A DNA stretch of 64,000 nt from Brasenia schreberi (GCA_036023115.1 JAYKKT010000088.1:2493501-2557500); one strand, 5' to 3'; positions 35,501 to 49,600 are shown, counted from the first letter of the stretch. A program made the numbers and translations. The notes: generated from the letters alone by a model not told the origin.

Positions 35501-37627
35501 ACTCTTCAATGGGTGTGTGGAAGTGCATAACGTCAAGGAATGGATCACTCTTTTTTCTCACACTATATATGGTTGTGTTTATGAATCGGTTTGCTGTTTG
35601 ACATCTCCCTAGAGTGGCGGTTTGGTTTTTGGCATGAATTATAATCGAGGAAGCAGGAATGTATGGAAAATGCTATAATGTCTGTAGGTGCTTGTACTTT
35701 TATTATGATGCTGCCTTCAGAATTGTTTTGTTCTCTTTCATCCTTGACTTTCCATCAAGTTATTTTGTTCCACATGAAGCAACCTTGCTTGCCTATGAAC
35801 TTTAGTTGAAGCCATCATTATGTTGGTGTGCTTCTTGCCTGTAGCATTTTGTTTAGTAGTTTCAGAATTTCCTTGGGCGTGAATTAAACTTCATGATCGT
35901 TGCATTAGTGTTGCATGTTCTTATGCGTGTTCCAGTTTCAAATGCAGAACGATGAAAATACTGATATCAGTTTCTTCCATTCATATGTTTTGCTTTATAA
36001 GGTTCGCTGATTATGCTATTCTTCATGGTCAAACAGTCTGGTGACTCATGGGCATATCACATACATGCATTATGCCGTAATGAATTATCTGATACTTTTT
36101 TGTTGAAATGGTGAATTTCAAGTTTGCAAAATTCCATGTTCTTAGTTTTATTTTCTAGTCAAGGCGTTTGGTTCATTCTTCTTCGTTTCCTATTGTTTTC
36201 TGCAGATAAAAAGCCTTCTTGGAACAAATGTGGAGTGGCTGTACTACATCTTGCAGGCATTCAATACAGGTGACTTGGCTCGTTACCAAGAACTTTGTCA
36301 TGCCCACACAGCTGCTCTTAATTCACAGCCTGCACTGGTAGCAAATGAGAAGAAGTTGCTTGAGAAAATTAACATCCTCTGTCTGATGGAGATTATTTTT
36401 AGGTACCTGTTTCTTAGAGGAAGTCTGCCTTTCTTTAGTTAGTTAACTTAGTTTTCTGGATGTCCTTATGTTAAAGCTGTGGTTCAGTTCTTTCATATGA
36501 GCAATGATGTTCATGTTCACTATTTTGCGACAGTCGTCCTGCAGAAGATAGAACCATCCCCTTGAGAGTTATTGCTGAAAGAACTAGGCTTTCTGTAGAA
36601 GACGTGGAGTATCTACTTATGAAAAGTCTTTCTGTAAGTTATCAAAGATTTTGCTAGCTTTATCCTTGTGATCTTCTGTCATACTTAATTTCTTTTTGGT
36701 ATTTCGCTTGACTGTGTTGAAGTTGCGTGCTGTATTAGAAGTATGCTTCTGTAACGATGTATTAATTTTATTTTACTTAGCATTTATTTCCTGCTTGCAT
36801 TATTGTGTTTTTTCATTATTGATAGTTATTTTAGTTTCTGTGCCTTTGAGTTGGCTTTGGCACACGGCTACATTCTTATGGGAGAGTTCCTTGTTATCGT
36901 CAGTAGACAAGCATGACTGGAGGAAAATCGACTCATTTGTCACAAGTTCATAAGATCGAGGTTTGTAATTGTAACTAAATGTGAAAGGAATTCCTAGTGA
37001 AAAGGTGCATCCGTTGAGAAGTGTAGTGTTGCAAACAGGGCTCATGGTGCAGGTTTTCCTGATTTCTTGCGTTTTGCAGTAGCAGTTTTGATTTCGTTGT
37101 TACTGTAATGTAAGTTTGTTGGAGAGAGTTGGAAGTCCAGTTTGCAAGACTATTGGCTTGTCTCGTCTTAATGTCAGATAATACTTTCTCTCTCTCTTGG
37201 CCGCTTCCTCTTCTGCTTTTGGAAGGGAAAGTTTCTTGAAGTATCTTAAATCATTGTTTTCGCTCCCAGGCTAGGGTATTCACAAGTTTAGTGTTTTGTG
37301 TCTCTAGCAGGACATTGGTGCATCCATAATTTCATACTTTTGTTCATGCTGTTGGTGGATGACATTGCTTATGTTGGTTGAAAAGTTTGTGGATTCTGTT
37401 TAGGTTTGGAACTTATAATGGTTCTTAAACATTTACTACAGGTCCACTTAATCGAAGGCATCATAGATCAAGTCGAGGGGACGGCTCATGTTTCTTGGGT
37501 GCAACCTCGAGTTCTTGGAATTCCTCAGGTCAAGGCGCTTCGGGATCGCCTAGATGGTTGGTTGGATAAGGTCCATGGAGCTTTGTTATCAGTAGAAGCC
37601 GAGACACCGGATATAGTATCATCGTGA
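29268..37627 (+). CDS. RPN9: 26S proteasome lid subunit RPN9 (6 exons, 386 aa)
   Basis: Exons are 29268-29417, 33416-33862, 34204-34284, 36206-36402, 36534-36633 and 37442-37627. All junctions are GT-AG and phases agree, giving 386 codons, the usual length for plant RPN9. The N-terminal helices contain [20 protein letters not shown]. The middle has [16 protein letters not shown] and [20 protein letters not shown]. The PCI/winged-helix part includes [24 protein letters not shown] and [20 protein letters not shown]. The C-terminus has [20 protein letters not shown] and ends [11 protein letters not shown]9 is a scaffold subunit of the regulatory-particle lid that helps hold RPN10 and RPN11; it has no catalytic site. 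Intron 1 (about 4 kb) contains a microsatellite, two SINE-like units and a LINE fragment. No disabling change is seen. Confidence 0.96.
29471..29557. repeat. (CT)n-(AT)n microsatellite
   Basis: Starts about 50 bp after the first RPN9 donor site, in intron 1. Confidence 0.95.
29668..29797 (+). mobile_element. tRNA-derived SINE, best copy
   Basis: The head TGCTCAACGGCAGGGTGCTC is followed by a B-box GGGGAGTTCGACTCCC, a TG-rich linker, TTAGGCTTCGGCCTCC and TTGTAACCAAAAAAGG with an A/G-rich tail. Flanks AGTTGGGTTTTGCAT and GATTGGGATTTCATG look like an imperfect TSD. Body and tail match 9691-9818. Confidence 0.8.
31310..32312 (+). mobile_element. RTE LINE fragment (reverse transcriptase to 3' region), broken
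   Basis: Begins at the RT motif region (FIDIEKL for the canonical FIDLEKAYD) and continues with [20 protein letters not shown], then [20 protein letters not shown], which is RT block sequence. Later it matches the GNVTHRIN / MKMLRWM part by scattered frames. It ends near CATGATAGGGCTCTGTGGAAA without the GTT tail. It is colinear with 45090-46080. Multiple stops. Confidence 0.8.
32962..33075 (+). mobile_element. tRNA-like SINE unit
   Basis: GGGTATAGCTCAGTGATAGG (A-box) begins the unit and GTCAGGAGTTTGGTATCGG is a degraded B-box. The first seven bases can pair with TGTACCT downstream, as in a tRNA acceptor stem, but the T-loop is broken. A short body with CACCTGATCTCCAGCTTGCC and AAAG follows. 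Confidence 0.6.
34842..35160 (-). mobile_element. Possible LTR-element scrap in RPN9 intron 3
   Basis: On the minus strand, TTGGTATCAAAGCC resembles a copia-type primer-binding site. It is followed by a short open frame ([20 protein letters not shown] is one reading). No LTR pair is visible. Confidence 0.25.
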
Positions 37628-39246
37628 ACTGAAAGCATCTAACATCTTGCTTGGTATTCGGATATATAACTAGGGAGGACTTGGACCTTTCTTTTTTAGG
37701 GTTATTGCCCTTTTTGCTTAAATTTTTGTTGGTGGACAACTTTCTTGCTTTGTGATTGGTACTTTTGGTATCTGTAATTTTTTTAATTCTTACGATACCT
37801 TATAGATGCTTCCATGGATAAAAATCAGAGAAACCATGTGAGAAGCGGCTGGTTGAATACTCTCTCTCTCTCTCTCTCGGTTTCTGGGTTTTGTTGACTA
37901 ATGGGCTGAACCGCTTGTTACAGTGAAAAAGAATCAATGAAGCTCAAAGTGAAGGAACCTACTCTAGTGCTTCACCCTGCCAACAAAAGTGGTTTCTCAT
38001 GGTGCCGATAAATGATTCATCTCTTATGGTGCCCATTGACACCGAAAGACTGAAATATTTCGAACGACTGAAATATCATTAAATTTTAATCTGTAATCCG
38101 CAATATCCCTGCGATGCGATCTTCCATTGGGACTTACTGGCTAATGTTATTTGTGTCTTCTTAGAGGAAGCAAACCAGAGTTTCTGAAGAACAGTTTTTG
38201 TCAGGGATGCGAACGAACGTTGGGCTGGGGGTCGCCATTTAAATCGATGAAGGGTCGGCAGGGGGTCGATTCTGAGTTTTTCTTCAATCAAGTATACAGA
38301 AGGATAGGTCCAATGATTGGTAAAAGCTTTTATTAAAGTCCTTCCTCTCGTCGTTCAACAGTTATATTATACGACGATACTTTCTTCTCTTTGGTTTCTC
38401 TGAGCTGCTTTTCTTATTTTATGTATCTAGTTTAAGAGGCTGCGATTCAGGATCTAGAATGCAAAGTAATGACCAAGGTGTTTATTCCTTCGCGCACAAA
38501 TCAACTAAATCCTAGGACGCAAGGTGGGTAAGATAATACCAAGAATTTTCTCTTTCCTAGAATTAACCATTTTTTGAATCAACTATTAGCATTTTTCTCT
38601 TTTTTGATTGCCACGACGATAGGTTTTATTGAATTAACTGTTAGCATGGAACAGTAATAGGCTTAGTTGTTTTGATTGCTAAGATGGGTTTGGCAAACCC
38701 CCTACCAGTTGAATCGCCGAACGAAGAGACTCCCAAGTCCCTTGCAAACCTTGACTACTTCACCTCAGTTAGGTTTGCATAATAATTAGGTGCACGCACA
38801 AAGAAGAGCGCGGAAACCTAAAATTCTTAGATGACCAACCTTGGGTCCCCAACTTAATCACCAGAATGTGACTTTTGAAGTATGGCTACCCCACACCCAT
38901 GTCCCGCACCCTTGTGAGGGTTACACTGCAAATAAATGATCCAAATTGTTCCCCTTAGTGCATGAGGAAAACGGCACACACTAACTCTCTCTCTCTCTCT
39001 CTCACACACACACATACACACACACATAGACATACACAGAGGAACCCACAAAGAATGCCCAAACCAGCCATGCATTTCATCAACAAGCATGCTATTAGAT
39101 AGTTCAACCAACCAAAATCCAAAATAGGTTGAATGTAAATAGGCAAGTAACAAACACATAACCAGTTACTCACAATACCTATAACTGTGCTCCTACTACT
39201 TGTCCTTTAGTCTTCGCTTCTTCCTTTCATATCCTCCTCTCCATTC
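37628..39246. other. Intergenic DNA between convergent RPN9 and DnaJ genes
   Basis: Contains the RPN9 3' flank, a (CT)n tract near 37861 and a CT/CA tract near 38986-39030. From 38400 to 38880 lies unassigned sequence with a TCCCCAACTTAATCACCAGA end that may be part of an old retroelement. No coding frame is supported. Confidence 0.5.
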
Positions 39247-42040
39247 TCACTGCTGAGCGCACTGCACCCTCTGCGCACCACCAGTGTGTTCCTCATCCTC
39301 CTCATAAGCCTCCTGGGACTGGCTCTGCTTCCTCCTCATCTCCTCCTCAATGTTATTAACATCATGCAGAGTCGTTTCCTCACACTCGTCCAGCTCCATG
39401 TCCGTCAACCCTACCGACGGCCTTGGCGGAAGCACCGCTTCAAGAGCCTTGCACTGGTCTCGAGTGAGTGAATCAGGGAAGTCAATAGTGAAGTGAATGT
39501 AGAGCTTCCCTTTCATGAAGGGCCTCTGATACATCGGCATGCCTTCGTCATTTATGGCCTTGTATTGGTCTGTAGCCAAATCAGAAGCCAACTAAGCAAC
39601 CAAGGTAGGTAACAACTGGATCAACTCAAGCTGCATAGCTATCTTCCGTGAATTCCACTTCAGATTCAGCGCTATTAGTTCGTATGGATTCCCTTCATGA
39701 TTCTATCAACTTGCAACAGATTCAGAAAGGGTTGGTGTCCATTTAGGTGGTTTCTATCTATGATTCTGTCAATTGCTACAGATTCAGTAATGGATAGTCC
39801 CAACTTTATGAGGACAGTCCATCAATTAGCGCAGTATGATCAATGGATTCAGGATGGTGTGGCGTAGTCTTTCCACGCGAACAGTATTCTATTCGCAGGT
39901 TTAGTAAGATGAAAAGGATTCAGGAAAGGGTCAAAGGAATGACGTTTTCTGACTACTCATGATTCTATCAACTGGTGCATTGTCGTCAAGCCATGATTTT
40001 GGCAAATTGTATATACAATATAGTTATAGCATATGCTACATGCTTCTATATGATCAGCAGATTCACAAAGAGAGTATTTTGTCAAAAGCTACACGATTCT
40101 ATCAATTCAACAAGTTCAGGAAAGTAGGAAACTGACCAGGCTTAACAATCTCCCCGGGCTGAGACTTGATCAGCAATTGCCGATTGTCTAAGTGGGTCAA
40201 TATGATCTGGAAGCCACAAAGCGCCTCAGTCAGAGAAAGAGTGTGCTCCACAAAAAGATCATCCCCTTTTCTCTTGAACCTCGCATGCTCTTTTTGTTGC
40301 AGAACGAACACTATATCTCCTGTCACCGTATCGGGCTGCAGTCACATAAGAACCAAACGAATTGCACAAAATGAGCCTCATTCAAAATGGATTTCCCTCT
40401 ACTACACAAAATTTCAGGATCTATTTCCATAGAAATGAAATCAAAATTTAAAAAGTGAAGTGGAGTGAATTGTAGAGAAGAGAACTTAAGTCAATCTTCC
40501 AACTCAGGTTATCAATCAGACTATCAAGCACATGTACCAACAAATGCAAATAACACAAGTTGTGAAATATATCTACCGCTTCATCAGCCTCGCCGGCGAA
40601 GGTGATCTTCTGGCTGTTCTGCATACCCTTCTCGACAACCACCTCGAGCGCCTTTTTGTTCTGAACAACCTTCTCTCCCCTGCATTGTGGGCACCTATCC
40701 TTGTCGTTGATCGTCTCACCGGTGCCTTTGCACTCATTGCACGGATGCTGCATCTGCTGAATCATACCAGGCCCCAATTGCCGAATTGAAACCTTCATGC
40801 CACGACCTTGGCAACCAGGGCAATTCATCGAAGCACCTGATTTTGATCCTTTCCTGCCGGAATCAAACGCTACACAATCAAAACATGTTCTAATTCACGC
40901 TGAGGAATCCAACATAGACGCGCAAAAGGACCACAGACTGCTCACCCATTGCATTTGGAGCATATGACATTGCGCGAGAGGGAGAGCTTTTTGGAGGTGC
41001 CATTATAGAGATCTTCAAGGGAAACCTTGAGGGGATGGATCACGTCCTCGCCCCTCCTCTGCCGCCTCCCCCTGCTGCTACCACCTGATCAAAACGCAAA
41101 ATTTGGCGCATCAAGCAACAAATTAGCATTGAATCGTTCCGAAATATGCAAAACTTGATTTTGTGACATACCTCCGAAAGGATTGCCACCAAAGAAGGAA
41201 TCAAAGATGCCAAACGGATCTGCCATCTCGCTGTCACCACCCATCCCTTCCTTGAGGGCGTCTTCGCCATATCTGTCGTAGATTTCTCGCTTCTTCGGAT
41301 CGTTCAGCACCTCATATGCCTGAGCTAGCTCCTTAAACTGCAAACAAAACATTGATTCGGCATCGAAGTCACAAATAGTCCACAGGTTAACCCCTCGTTT
41401 CATCTTAAACAATGGAAACGCGAATAAAAGAGGTAGGCAAAGACCCTCTAGTCAAACGCTCACTTTCTCATAAAATCCATTTCCCAGAAAGATCCAGAGG
41501 TCGAAAGAGAAAGTGATACTTGATAATTGGCCATAACTCAACAACAATGTGTGTGTGAGAGAGTAATCCCTAAAGGAAATTAAGAATCTGAAACGCACAA
41601 AGATGGGAACCCCCAACAGAAAACATTGAAATGGCAGCGAACCGACAAATCGTTCACTGATTAACCCCTCGTTTCATCATAAACAATGCAAAACGCGAAG
41701 AAAGAAGCACACAAAGACCATCCAGCCCAAAAGGCCGAATTTCTTGAAACCCATTTCGCAAAATGATCGAGAGACCGACAGAAAAGGTGATTCAAACTCA
41801 ACAACAATGAGAGAGAAAGAGAGCTCCCACAAGGAAATTAAGAATCTGAAACGAACAAAAATAAGAAAACAATGCATAGCAGAGACGTACCTTCTCCGGA
41901 TCGCCACCCTTATCAGGATGGTTCTTAATGGCGGCTTTCCTGTACGCCTTCTTCAGATCGTCCTGCGATGCGTTCTTCGCCACCCCCAAAACCTCGTAGT
42001 AACGAGTGTTGTCGCTCTTCTTCGGAGCCCTCCCAAACAT
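39247..42040 (-). CDS. ANJ1: Type I DnaJ/HSP40 co-chaperone, ANJ1/J2-J3 class (6 exons, 417 aa)
   Basis: Exons, 5' to 3': 42040-41891, 41337-41172, 41084-40946, 40853-40577, 40335-40137 and 39569-39247. Phases agree and give 417 codons, the length typical of plant ANJ1 proteins. The J domain starts [20 protein letters not shown] and carries HPD at residues 41-43. A Gly/Phe region ([17 protein letters not shown]) follows. The zinc domain has all four CxxC pairs: C147/C150, C163/C166, C190/C193 and C206/C209. The substrate-binding part includes [20 protein letters not shown], and the acidic tail ends CAQQ, a CaaX farnesylation box. The family activates HSP70 ATPase and delivers clients in the cytosol, partly at membranes when farnesylated. 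Intron 1 contains a diverged internal duplication. No defect is seen. Confidence 0.96.
41387..41870. repeat. Diverged tandem duplication in DnaJ intron 1 (offset about 274 bp)
   Basis: TTAACCCCTCGTTTCATC at 41387 and 41661 begin colinear units. They share AACAATG, CATTTC, ACTCAACAACAATG and GGAAATTAAGAATCTGAAACG, with many substitutions. The duplication is old and stays within the intron. Confidence 0.8.
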
Positions 42041-42957
42041 CTTCGATCAATCAATCAAGCCCCAAAAAACAGATTTTCTCCTGTTCCCCGATCCGAACTA
42101 ATCGATCAAAGGGACAAACCAACAACCAAGGACAACAGAAAGAGGATTTTGCCTTCGTTTTTGTCTTTTCAGAGATCGAGCGTTCCCTGAGGCAAGAAAA
42201 CAAACAGGTTGAGGGAGGAGTTGGGTGCAGGTTAATATGGAGATCCTTCGATCCACTACGGACGGTAAGATTGATCCGAGGGCAGGAGAGAGAATCTTCG
42301 GTCCGTCGACTGTCAACCACCGTGGAAGGCTCTGGAAGCTTTCCCGGATGCTGCAGTGCGAGAACGCTTCCTTGCTGCCCTCCCTAAGCAAGCGTCTTCT
42401 GGAGTCTTCCGCTGACCCGATCTGTTACGAGTGGTTGACGTCCGATTCGGGTTCTAATAAGGTCCGATTTTGTTAAGCTTCAACTCGGACAGGATACAGA
42501 AGAATGCTTTTTGCTTTGTACCTTTTTGGGTACTTTTCATCCTTTATGAGATAGAGCATAATATTTAGGGATGGCAGTCTGGGTTCAGGGACTCGACCCA
42601 ATTGAACCCGAATGAGGCAGGTATTACTCAGTTTAATTGAGTTTCGAAAGTAATAAAGATCATGTGATGGGCACAGCATAACAACTAGCCGACCTGTACC
42701 ATATCGGAATTATATATGTTCTATCTATACATACATCGAGGTTGATATTGATATTATATATATTAAATGCATAATGTCTTTAAGTACATATGCATCGACA
42801 TCATCAATAGAACTTGGTATATGAAAGCACTAACCAAATCTCAAACCTTTTACCGTTAGAATTCACATTTTAACTATTTATTATAAAAATAAATGATTAA
42901 AATTTATTTGAATTTATTAACAGTTAAGTATAATAATATATACTAGATTTTGACTAT
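42041..42957. other. DnaJ promoter/leader and intergenic DNA
   Basis: The first 430 bp upstream of the DnaJ start are GC-richer and lack stops in several frames over short runs. I see no homologue in them and treat them as leader and promoter. Beyond 42500 the DNA is AT-rich with nothing recognisable. Confidence 0.45.
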
Positions 42958-42972
42958 TATCATATCATGATT

Positions 42973-45900
42973 TTAACTTGGCCCATGTAAGGGATTATCC
43001 TTGCATGGTTGATCCAAAGTTCAGATAAAGAAGAGCGTTGCGTTAGGTTTCTAACAACAAAGGTAAAATTTTGTCGGATTTTTATACCATATATTATACA
43101 AATTATTAGTATTGTGTTGGGGCGTCCTCTCTTTGCAACACACTGTAGAGCCCAAATGGAGTGAAAAAAAAGTAAGGGCTTATATATTTTCGCCTAAATG
43201 TAGTGAATCAATTATAGAGAGGGTTCCCATATCATGGACGTGTGTGATAAATAAGTTTGTCCCGCTATATTGTCTCCTGAATTTAGTAAACAAATTGCAG
43301 AGAGAGTCCTCACATTTTTACCATGAACGGGAGGTAAGGAAGCTGGTCTTATATAATAAGATTCATATTGGTTCTTGGAATATCGGAACATTGTTCGGTA
43401 AGCTAATGGAGGTGATAAATTCTATGATTCAAAGAAAGATTAATATCCTATGTTTATTAGAGACAAAGTGTATTAAAGAAAAAAACAAAGAAGATTGATG
43501 ATAAAGGTTTTAAATTATGATACCTAGAAAAGGAAAAGAGTCGAAACGGAGTTGATATTATTATAAATAAAGATTTAAAAGATAGTTTAGTAAACATACA
43601 ATGATATGATGATTGAATCATGATGTTGAAATTATTATTATGAGTAGAGGTTTTGAATATAGTTTGGGCTTACGCACTCCAATAAGACTAGAAGACAGTA
43701 TAAAGGTGACTTTTTGGGAGGAGTTAGATAAAGTGATTTAAAGAATTCCATAAAAAGAGATGATTTGTTTAGGAGGAGACTTAAATGCACATGTTGGTAA
43801 AGAGGTATTAGGATATGAAGGTATTCATAGAAACTATGGTTTTCAGGATATAAATAAGGAAGGTAGAAAGATTTTAAATTTTGTTATGGCATTTGATCTC
43901 TTTATAGTCAATACAATCTTCAAAAAATGAGATGAACATTTAATTACTTATAAGAGTGGCTTATCACAAATACAAATTGATTATTTTGTTTATGGGAAAA
44001 AAGATAGGTCATATTAGAAATATTATAAGGTAAATCCAGGAGAAAGCTTAATCACTCAACATCGACTTTTAGTTATATATTTATAGGTAAAAAAGTAGAC
44101 AGAAAAAAAGAGTGCATTGAGTTATTTAGACTAAATGGTAAAACCTTAAAAACAAGTAAGAAGGTATATTTAAACAGAAAGTTCTTCAAGGAGATGCTTG
44201 GAATTATGTTGGTATACCTTCTAATATGTGAAATAATATGGTTATACATATTAGGAAAGTGATGAAAGATGTATTAGGGAAATCTAAGGGAGGTGTACCG
44301 GCACAAAAAGAAGCTTCATGGTGGAGTGAAATGGTAAGATAAAATCAAAGTAAAGAGAGCATGTTACAAATTATATTATGCTAAGAAGACTAGTGAAACT
44401 TTACAAACTTATAAGAAAGTAAAGAAATAATCGAAAAAAGCCGTGAGTGAAACAAAAGCTAAAATTTTGGAGGATTTATATAAAAAGTTCAACTCAAAAG
44501 AGGATTAAAGAGATATTTTTAGGATACTAGAGATAATAAAACTAAGGATCTTAATTTTCTTAGATGCATCAAAGACGAGAATGAGAAAATTCTAGTGATA
44601 AATGATGATATGAAAAATAGATAAAAAATTTATTTTAATAACCTTTTTAATAAAAATAAAGATATTAGTATTAGCTTATGAGAGTTAACTAAATAAAAAA
44701 AGTATATAAACCGTAATTTCTACCGACATATTCAAAAGAATTAAGTTTATAGGACTAGACAATATTTCTATAGAAATTTGAAAAATCCTAAGAGAGACAG
44801 GAATCATCTAGCTCAAAAAACTATTTAATGAAATATGAAGAAACCAAAAGATGCCCAAAGAATAGAGAGTGAGTAGACTTATACCAATATACAAGAACAA
44901 GTGAGACATTAAGAATTGTGCAAATTATCGGGGTATCAAGTTAATGAGTTATATTATAAAATTATGGAACATAGGTTAAGAAAAGTATCGAGTACAACAA
45001 AGAACCAAATTGGATTCATGCTAGGCAAATCTACTATTAAAACGATTCACCTTTTGAGACGTTTTATGAAATCTTTTATAGCAAAAAAAAGACCTTCACA
45101 TGATATTTATTGATCTAGAAAAAGCTTACGATAGTGTACAAAAGGATGTTCTTTGGAGAACCTTGAAAAGAAGAGGTATCACATTATAAACCTTATAAGA
45201 GACATATGGTGCAAAAACGTCGTGAGGACTCTTTTAAGTTAATATTGAGTTACATCAAGGATCAACTTTAAGTTCATACTTATTTATAATGGTGATTGAT
45301 GAGTTAATAAAACATATTAAAGATGAAGTACCTTGGTGTATGTTATTTGAAGATGACATTGTATTAGTGGAGGAATCTAAGTAAAAATTTAATAGAAAAT
45401 TGGAACTATGGAGAGAAATATTATAAAGTAAAAACTTCCGACTTAGTAGAACAAAGACAAAATATATAGAATGTAAGTTTGATTATTTTGTTATTTAAGA
45501 GGATATAGAAATTAAAATTAGCACATATTACATTTCCAGAAAAAAGTTTTAAATATCTAAAGTCAATTTTGAGAGTGATAGAAGAATTAATGGAGATGTT
45601 ACGCATAAAATTAATGTAAGTTGGTTAAAATGGAGAAGAACATCATGTATTCTTTGTGACAAGAAGATATCATTAAAGTTAAAAGGTAAATATTATAGAG
45701 CAAGACCTGTCATGTTTTATGGTTATGAGTATTGGGTAATTAATCATGTACAAAAGATGTTGATGGCAGAAACGAAGATGTTGAGATGAATGAGTGATCA
45801 TACAAGGAAAGACTGTATAAATAATGAGGTTATTAAAAACAAATTGAGAGTGATACCAATAAAGGATAATATGAGAGAATATATTTAAGATGGTTTGGAC

Positions 45901-46126
45901 ATATAGAAAGAAGATCAAAAGAAACATATGTAAGAAGGTATGAAAAACTATATTTTGAAAGTATTAAAAGAGGTAGAGGATGACTACAAAAGTGTTAGAA
46001 AGAAACTATAAAGAATGATCGAGCTTATGTTGAGTTAACTACTAACATGACACAAGATATGGCTATGTTGAAACAAAGAATCCATGTAGGTGACCCCGTA
46101 TAGTACGAGAAAAGGCTTAGTTGTTG
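42973..46126 (+). mobile_element. Full-length RTE-type LINE, 3154 bp, dead
   Basis: The 15-bp repeat TATCATATCATGATT occurs at 42958-42972 and 46127-46141 and is a perfect target-site duplication. The body begins TTAACTTGGCCCATGTAAGG and ends AAAGGCTTAGTTGTTG. The endonuclease start is visible at 43360-43490 (IGSWNIGTLFGKLMEVIN; INILCLLETKC). RT blocks appear near 45090 (IFIDLEKAYDSVQKDVLWRT) and near 45349 (FEDDIVLVEE, where the usual motif is FADD). The last block includes MRFWFGH-type sequence near 45880. Frequent stops and frame changes show it is inactive. It lies between the DnaJ and PMK genes. Confidence 0.92.
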
Positions 46127-46140
46127 TATCATATCATGAT

Positions 46141-46412
<272 letters not shown>

Positions 46413-46632
46413 GCACAATTTCCTGTCTTGAAGGCTGCAAATTTTGGAACCAGCTGAAACTTTCAACAGGAATCAATTGTCTGTAGAGATGAAACAGAAA
46501 GGAACTATTGATCACTTTTGAATAGTGTACATTTCAAAGAACATAAGTATTAGTTTAAACTTGCCTCATCTAGATAAATCACAAGTAGAAACTTGAGAGT
46601 TATATTTCTGTTTTTTCAGTAAGAAAACATGT

Positions 46633-49600
46633 CTACTCCAATCGAACAGCTGCAACAGATGAGGAGAGAGCTTCTTCTCTAGGATCGCCACCTTCCAGAC
46701 GAACGCCTTCAGGGTCTTCCTTGACCAGCATGGGCAACACACCAAGTGAAGTCCATGCCTGGACGACCTTGGACCGAGCTAACTCCCCTAAGGTTACGGC
46801 AAATACAGCATCAAATCCTCCAGCTCCAGGAACGCCTGCCAAGAGAACTCCTTCCATTTTCATGGTAGCATCCAAAAGCTTCGTCTGTGATTCCGGCTCA
46901 ATCTGCATAAATGGAAGAAGCATATAACAGATGTTAATGGAGAAACAAAGCTTCCTTGCTTATGACATTGACTGGTGATACTCACAAGGAAACGTTTTTG
47001 GAGAAGTTGAAAATTAAGCCTTTTCCCTCACTAAGTGGGGTTGAGTATGTGGATTTATTGTGGCCGTTCAGTTTGATCATGTGTCATATTAGCGATTAAC
47101 TTCAAAAAAGTAATATCATGCTTGTTTTTTTTCCTTTCAGTTTCAACACTTAAAAGGCCTTCCTCTCCCTCTTTTAAAGCGTCCACTATTTGAATCATTG
47201 CACCTTCTCACTGGAGCTCCATTTCGCTGCATTTCCAATATCATAAAAAAATCAAACCTAACTAAACTCTAATTAGTCTGATGCCAAAGTAGCCAGGGAG
47301 ATCAATGAGTGCGAGCTAGTATGCTTTTGATGATTTGATCAGCATGATTGATGCCATATAAAGTTGTCAAAGCTGAAGATGTGTATGAGGACCTCAAGTA
47401 GAGGCAATAAGGATGAAGCTCATAGACCATGCCGTTCACGTAAGCCTTGGTTGTTTAAAGTAACAATGGGACACAGCCCAATGTTTTCCTAATCAAGAGC
47501 TCAGTTAAGCTCTTTTAACCCCTCACATGTAAGTTTTGATTGAGCTGACTATAGAATGCTCTTGCCAGGTAAAGTTGTTTCTACACTATCAAGCCAGTAT
47601 TTTATGGATAAGTCCCCTACAAACTTTATGAAGATAAATAGTTTATAATAGGCTTAGTTAGGGCAAGACAGCAGAATCTCGGTTTAAGCTTGAGATCCAT
47701 CACATTGCACCAAGCGGAGCTTGAACACCCTATTAGAACTTATGCAGAAGTAGAGGTATAAGCACATCTTTCCAGTAAATGTGTTGAGATCCAACACAAG
47801 GAAGCGTTCACTATTGAATATGAACATTTTATGTGTGTGGGCACGTGTGTTTATGTTAATCGGCACACTTAGTGTAGAGAAAAGCTTGGTTTTGGTTGTG
47901 TGCTCACATTGTGTGTGTCTTACACCAGGTGCAGTGTCCATTAATGGCTATTCTAACTGGTCACAGTGGCCTGAAAATTGAATAACTTACCGGAACTCCT
48001 GCTGCTTTTCCCATGTCCTGCATTAATGATCTTATTGCAAGCATGGTATTTCGGGCTCCAAGCAATGCTTTAATAATGGCTTCACGAGAGGAGTTAGCAG
48101 CTACTTCCATCCACTAAGCATAAACAAAAGAATGCATTTTAGTAAAACACAAAAACAACGATATAGGTTGATCACAGAAGGAAATTAATGCATGAATTCA
48201 GAAAGCAGGAAAGTAGCAATTGTTGTTCACTTGGGTAGCAACCATAGCATGAGAAGAAAATATCACTATCAACCGTTCTATAACAACTAGGGGCACTTGG
48301 GAACAGAAACTCAAAAAATTTCTCGCTTACTCCATAAATTCCTCTGAGCTCAATAAGAGAAATCGCTTGATGTATATATAGACACATAGACACAGGCACA
48401 CCCGGTAAGAGGAGGAGGAAAAAGCACCCACTCAAAGGTTTGCCAAGGCTCACCTTATGAGATGCATATTTGCTGCATGTGCTGAGGACGATGTCATATG
48501 TCTCCCTTTGTTCCTTAGCAATTCTACTTAAGGTTTTAAGTTGCAGTTCAAGCTCTAAATTGGCCGCTGCCAATCTTTGCCACAAGTCTAGCGATTTTTG
48601 TGGATCAGACTGCTTCCACTTGTTCACTGCACCCACCATGGATGGAGTAGATGATCCTCCAGTTCCAGGTTCCCCTAGTATCTGAAAATTGACACCAGTG
48701 AACAAGTTAGATCAGGAGATCAACAAGAACACCAAAATAGTTGTTTGTTCTGGAACACATTCAAGACCATGAAGTCAGATCCTTTTGACCAAAAGATCAT
48801 TTTTTTCACAACAGACAGTTGAAGTTTATGATTGTAAATCAAATCAGGTATTGAGAAATGATCAGGGAACCCATGGACAGACAGAAAAGAGATAGTTTAT
48901 TTATATTCTGGAGGATATGCTCAATGGGTCTGAAGAAAATGATGACGATAAATAGGAATTACAAAGAAAACATGTTTCATCTTCAGGATGTTAACATTTG
49001 TTGCAGAACTGAAGGATATTGAGATACTCAGATACATCTATGCAACAGAAGATCGAGCTTGAAACTCACAAGTGCCATCGATGGAGGCAATGAAAAGTGT
49101 TTCTTTTCATGGTCCCACTTGGTCTTAAGGATATCAGCCATGATGTCTTGCAATGATGTCCCTTTGTCTTTCTCCTGTGATAATTAAGAATTCTAGATGA
49201 CAATTAGATCAGTAACAAAATTTTAGGTCATGCATTTGTTTTGCCAAAGCACAGATATACTTTAGAACCTAAACGAAATGTGCATGATAGAGGCAGATAC
49301 TAACAGAGACCATCTGCACTCCTAACCTAAAGCAATCAAAGCATCAATGCTTCCTCAAGTAACCAATAACCTACAATATCCACCATGCAAATTCAACATT
49401 CAATCATATGTTTTGAGCCGTATATGGCCCCAAATATGCACATATCATGAAACACAGACAACTCCTTAATTGACAAACAACAAATCTCTCTTTTAAACAT
49501 TATGAGTTCAAGAGCGAGGATCTAAATCAGATAACTCACTGGAATACAACTTGAATTTTCCAAACCAACTCCATCATTTTCATGACGTAGAACAATCAGT

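Noticed and set aside
42225..42476. 83-codon plus-strand gene upstream of DnaJ
   Set aside because: It lies in the divergent promoter/leader of DnaJ, several frames are open there by composition, and the product matches nothing known to me.
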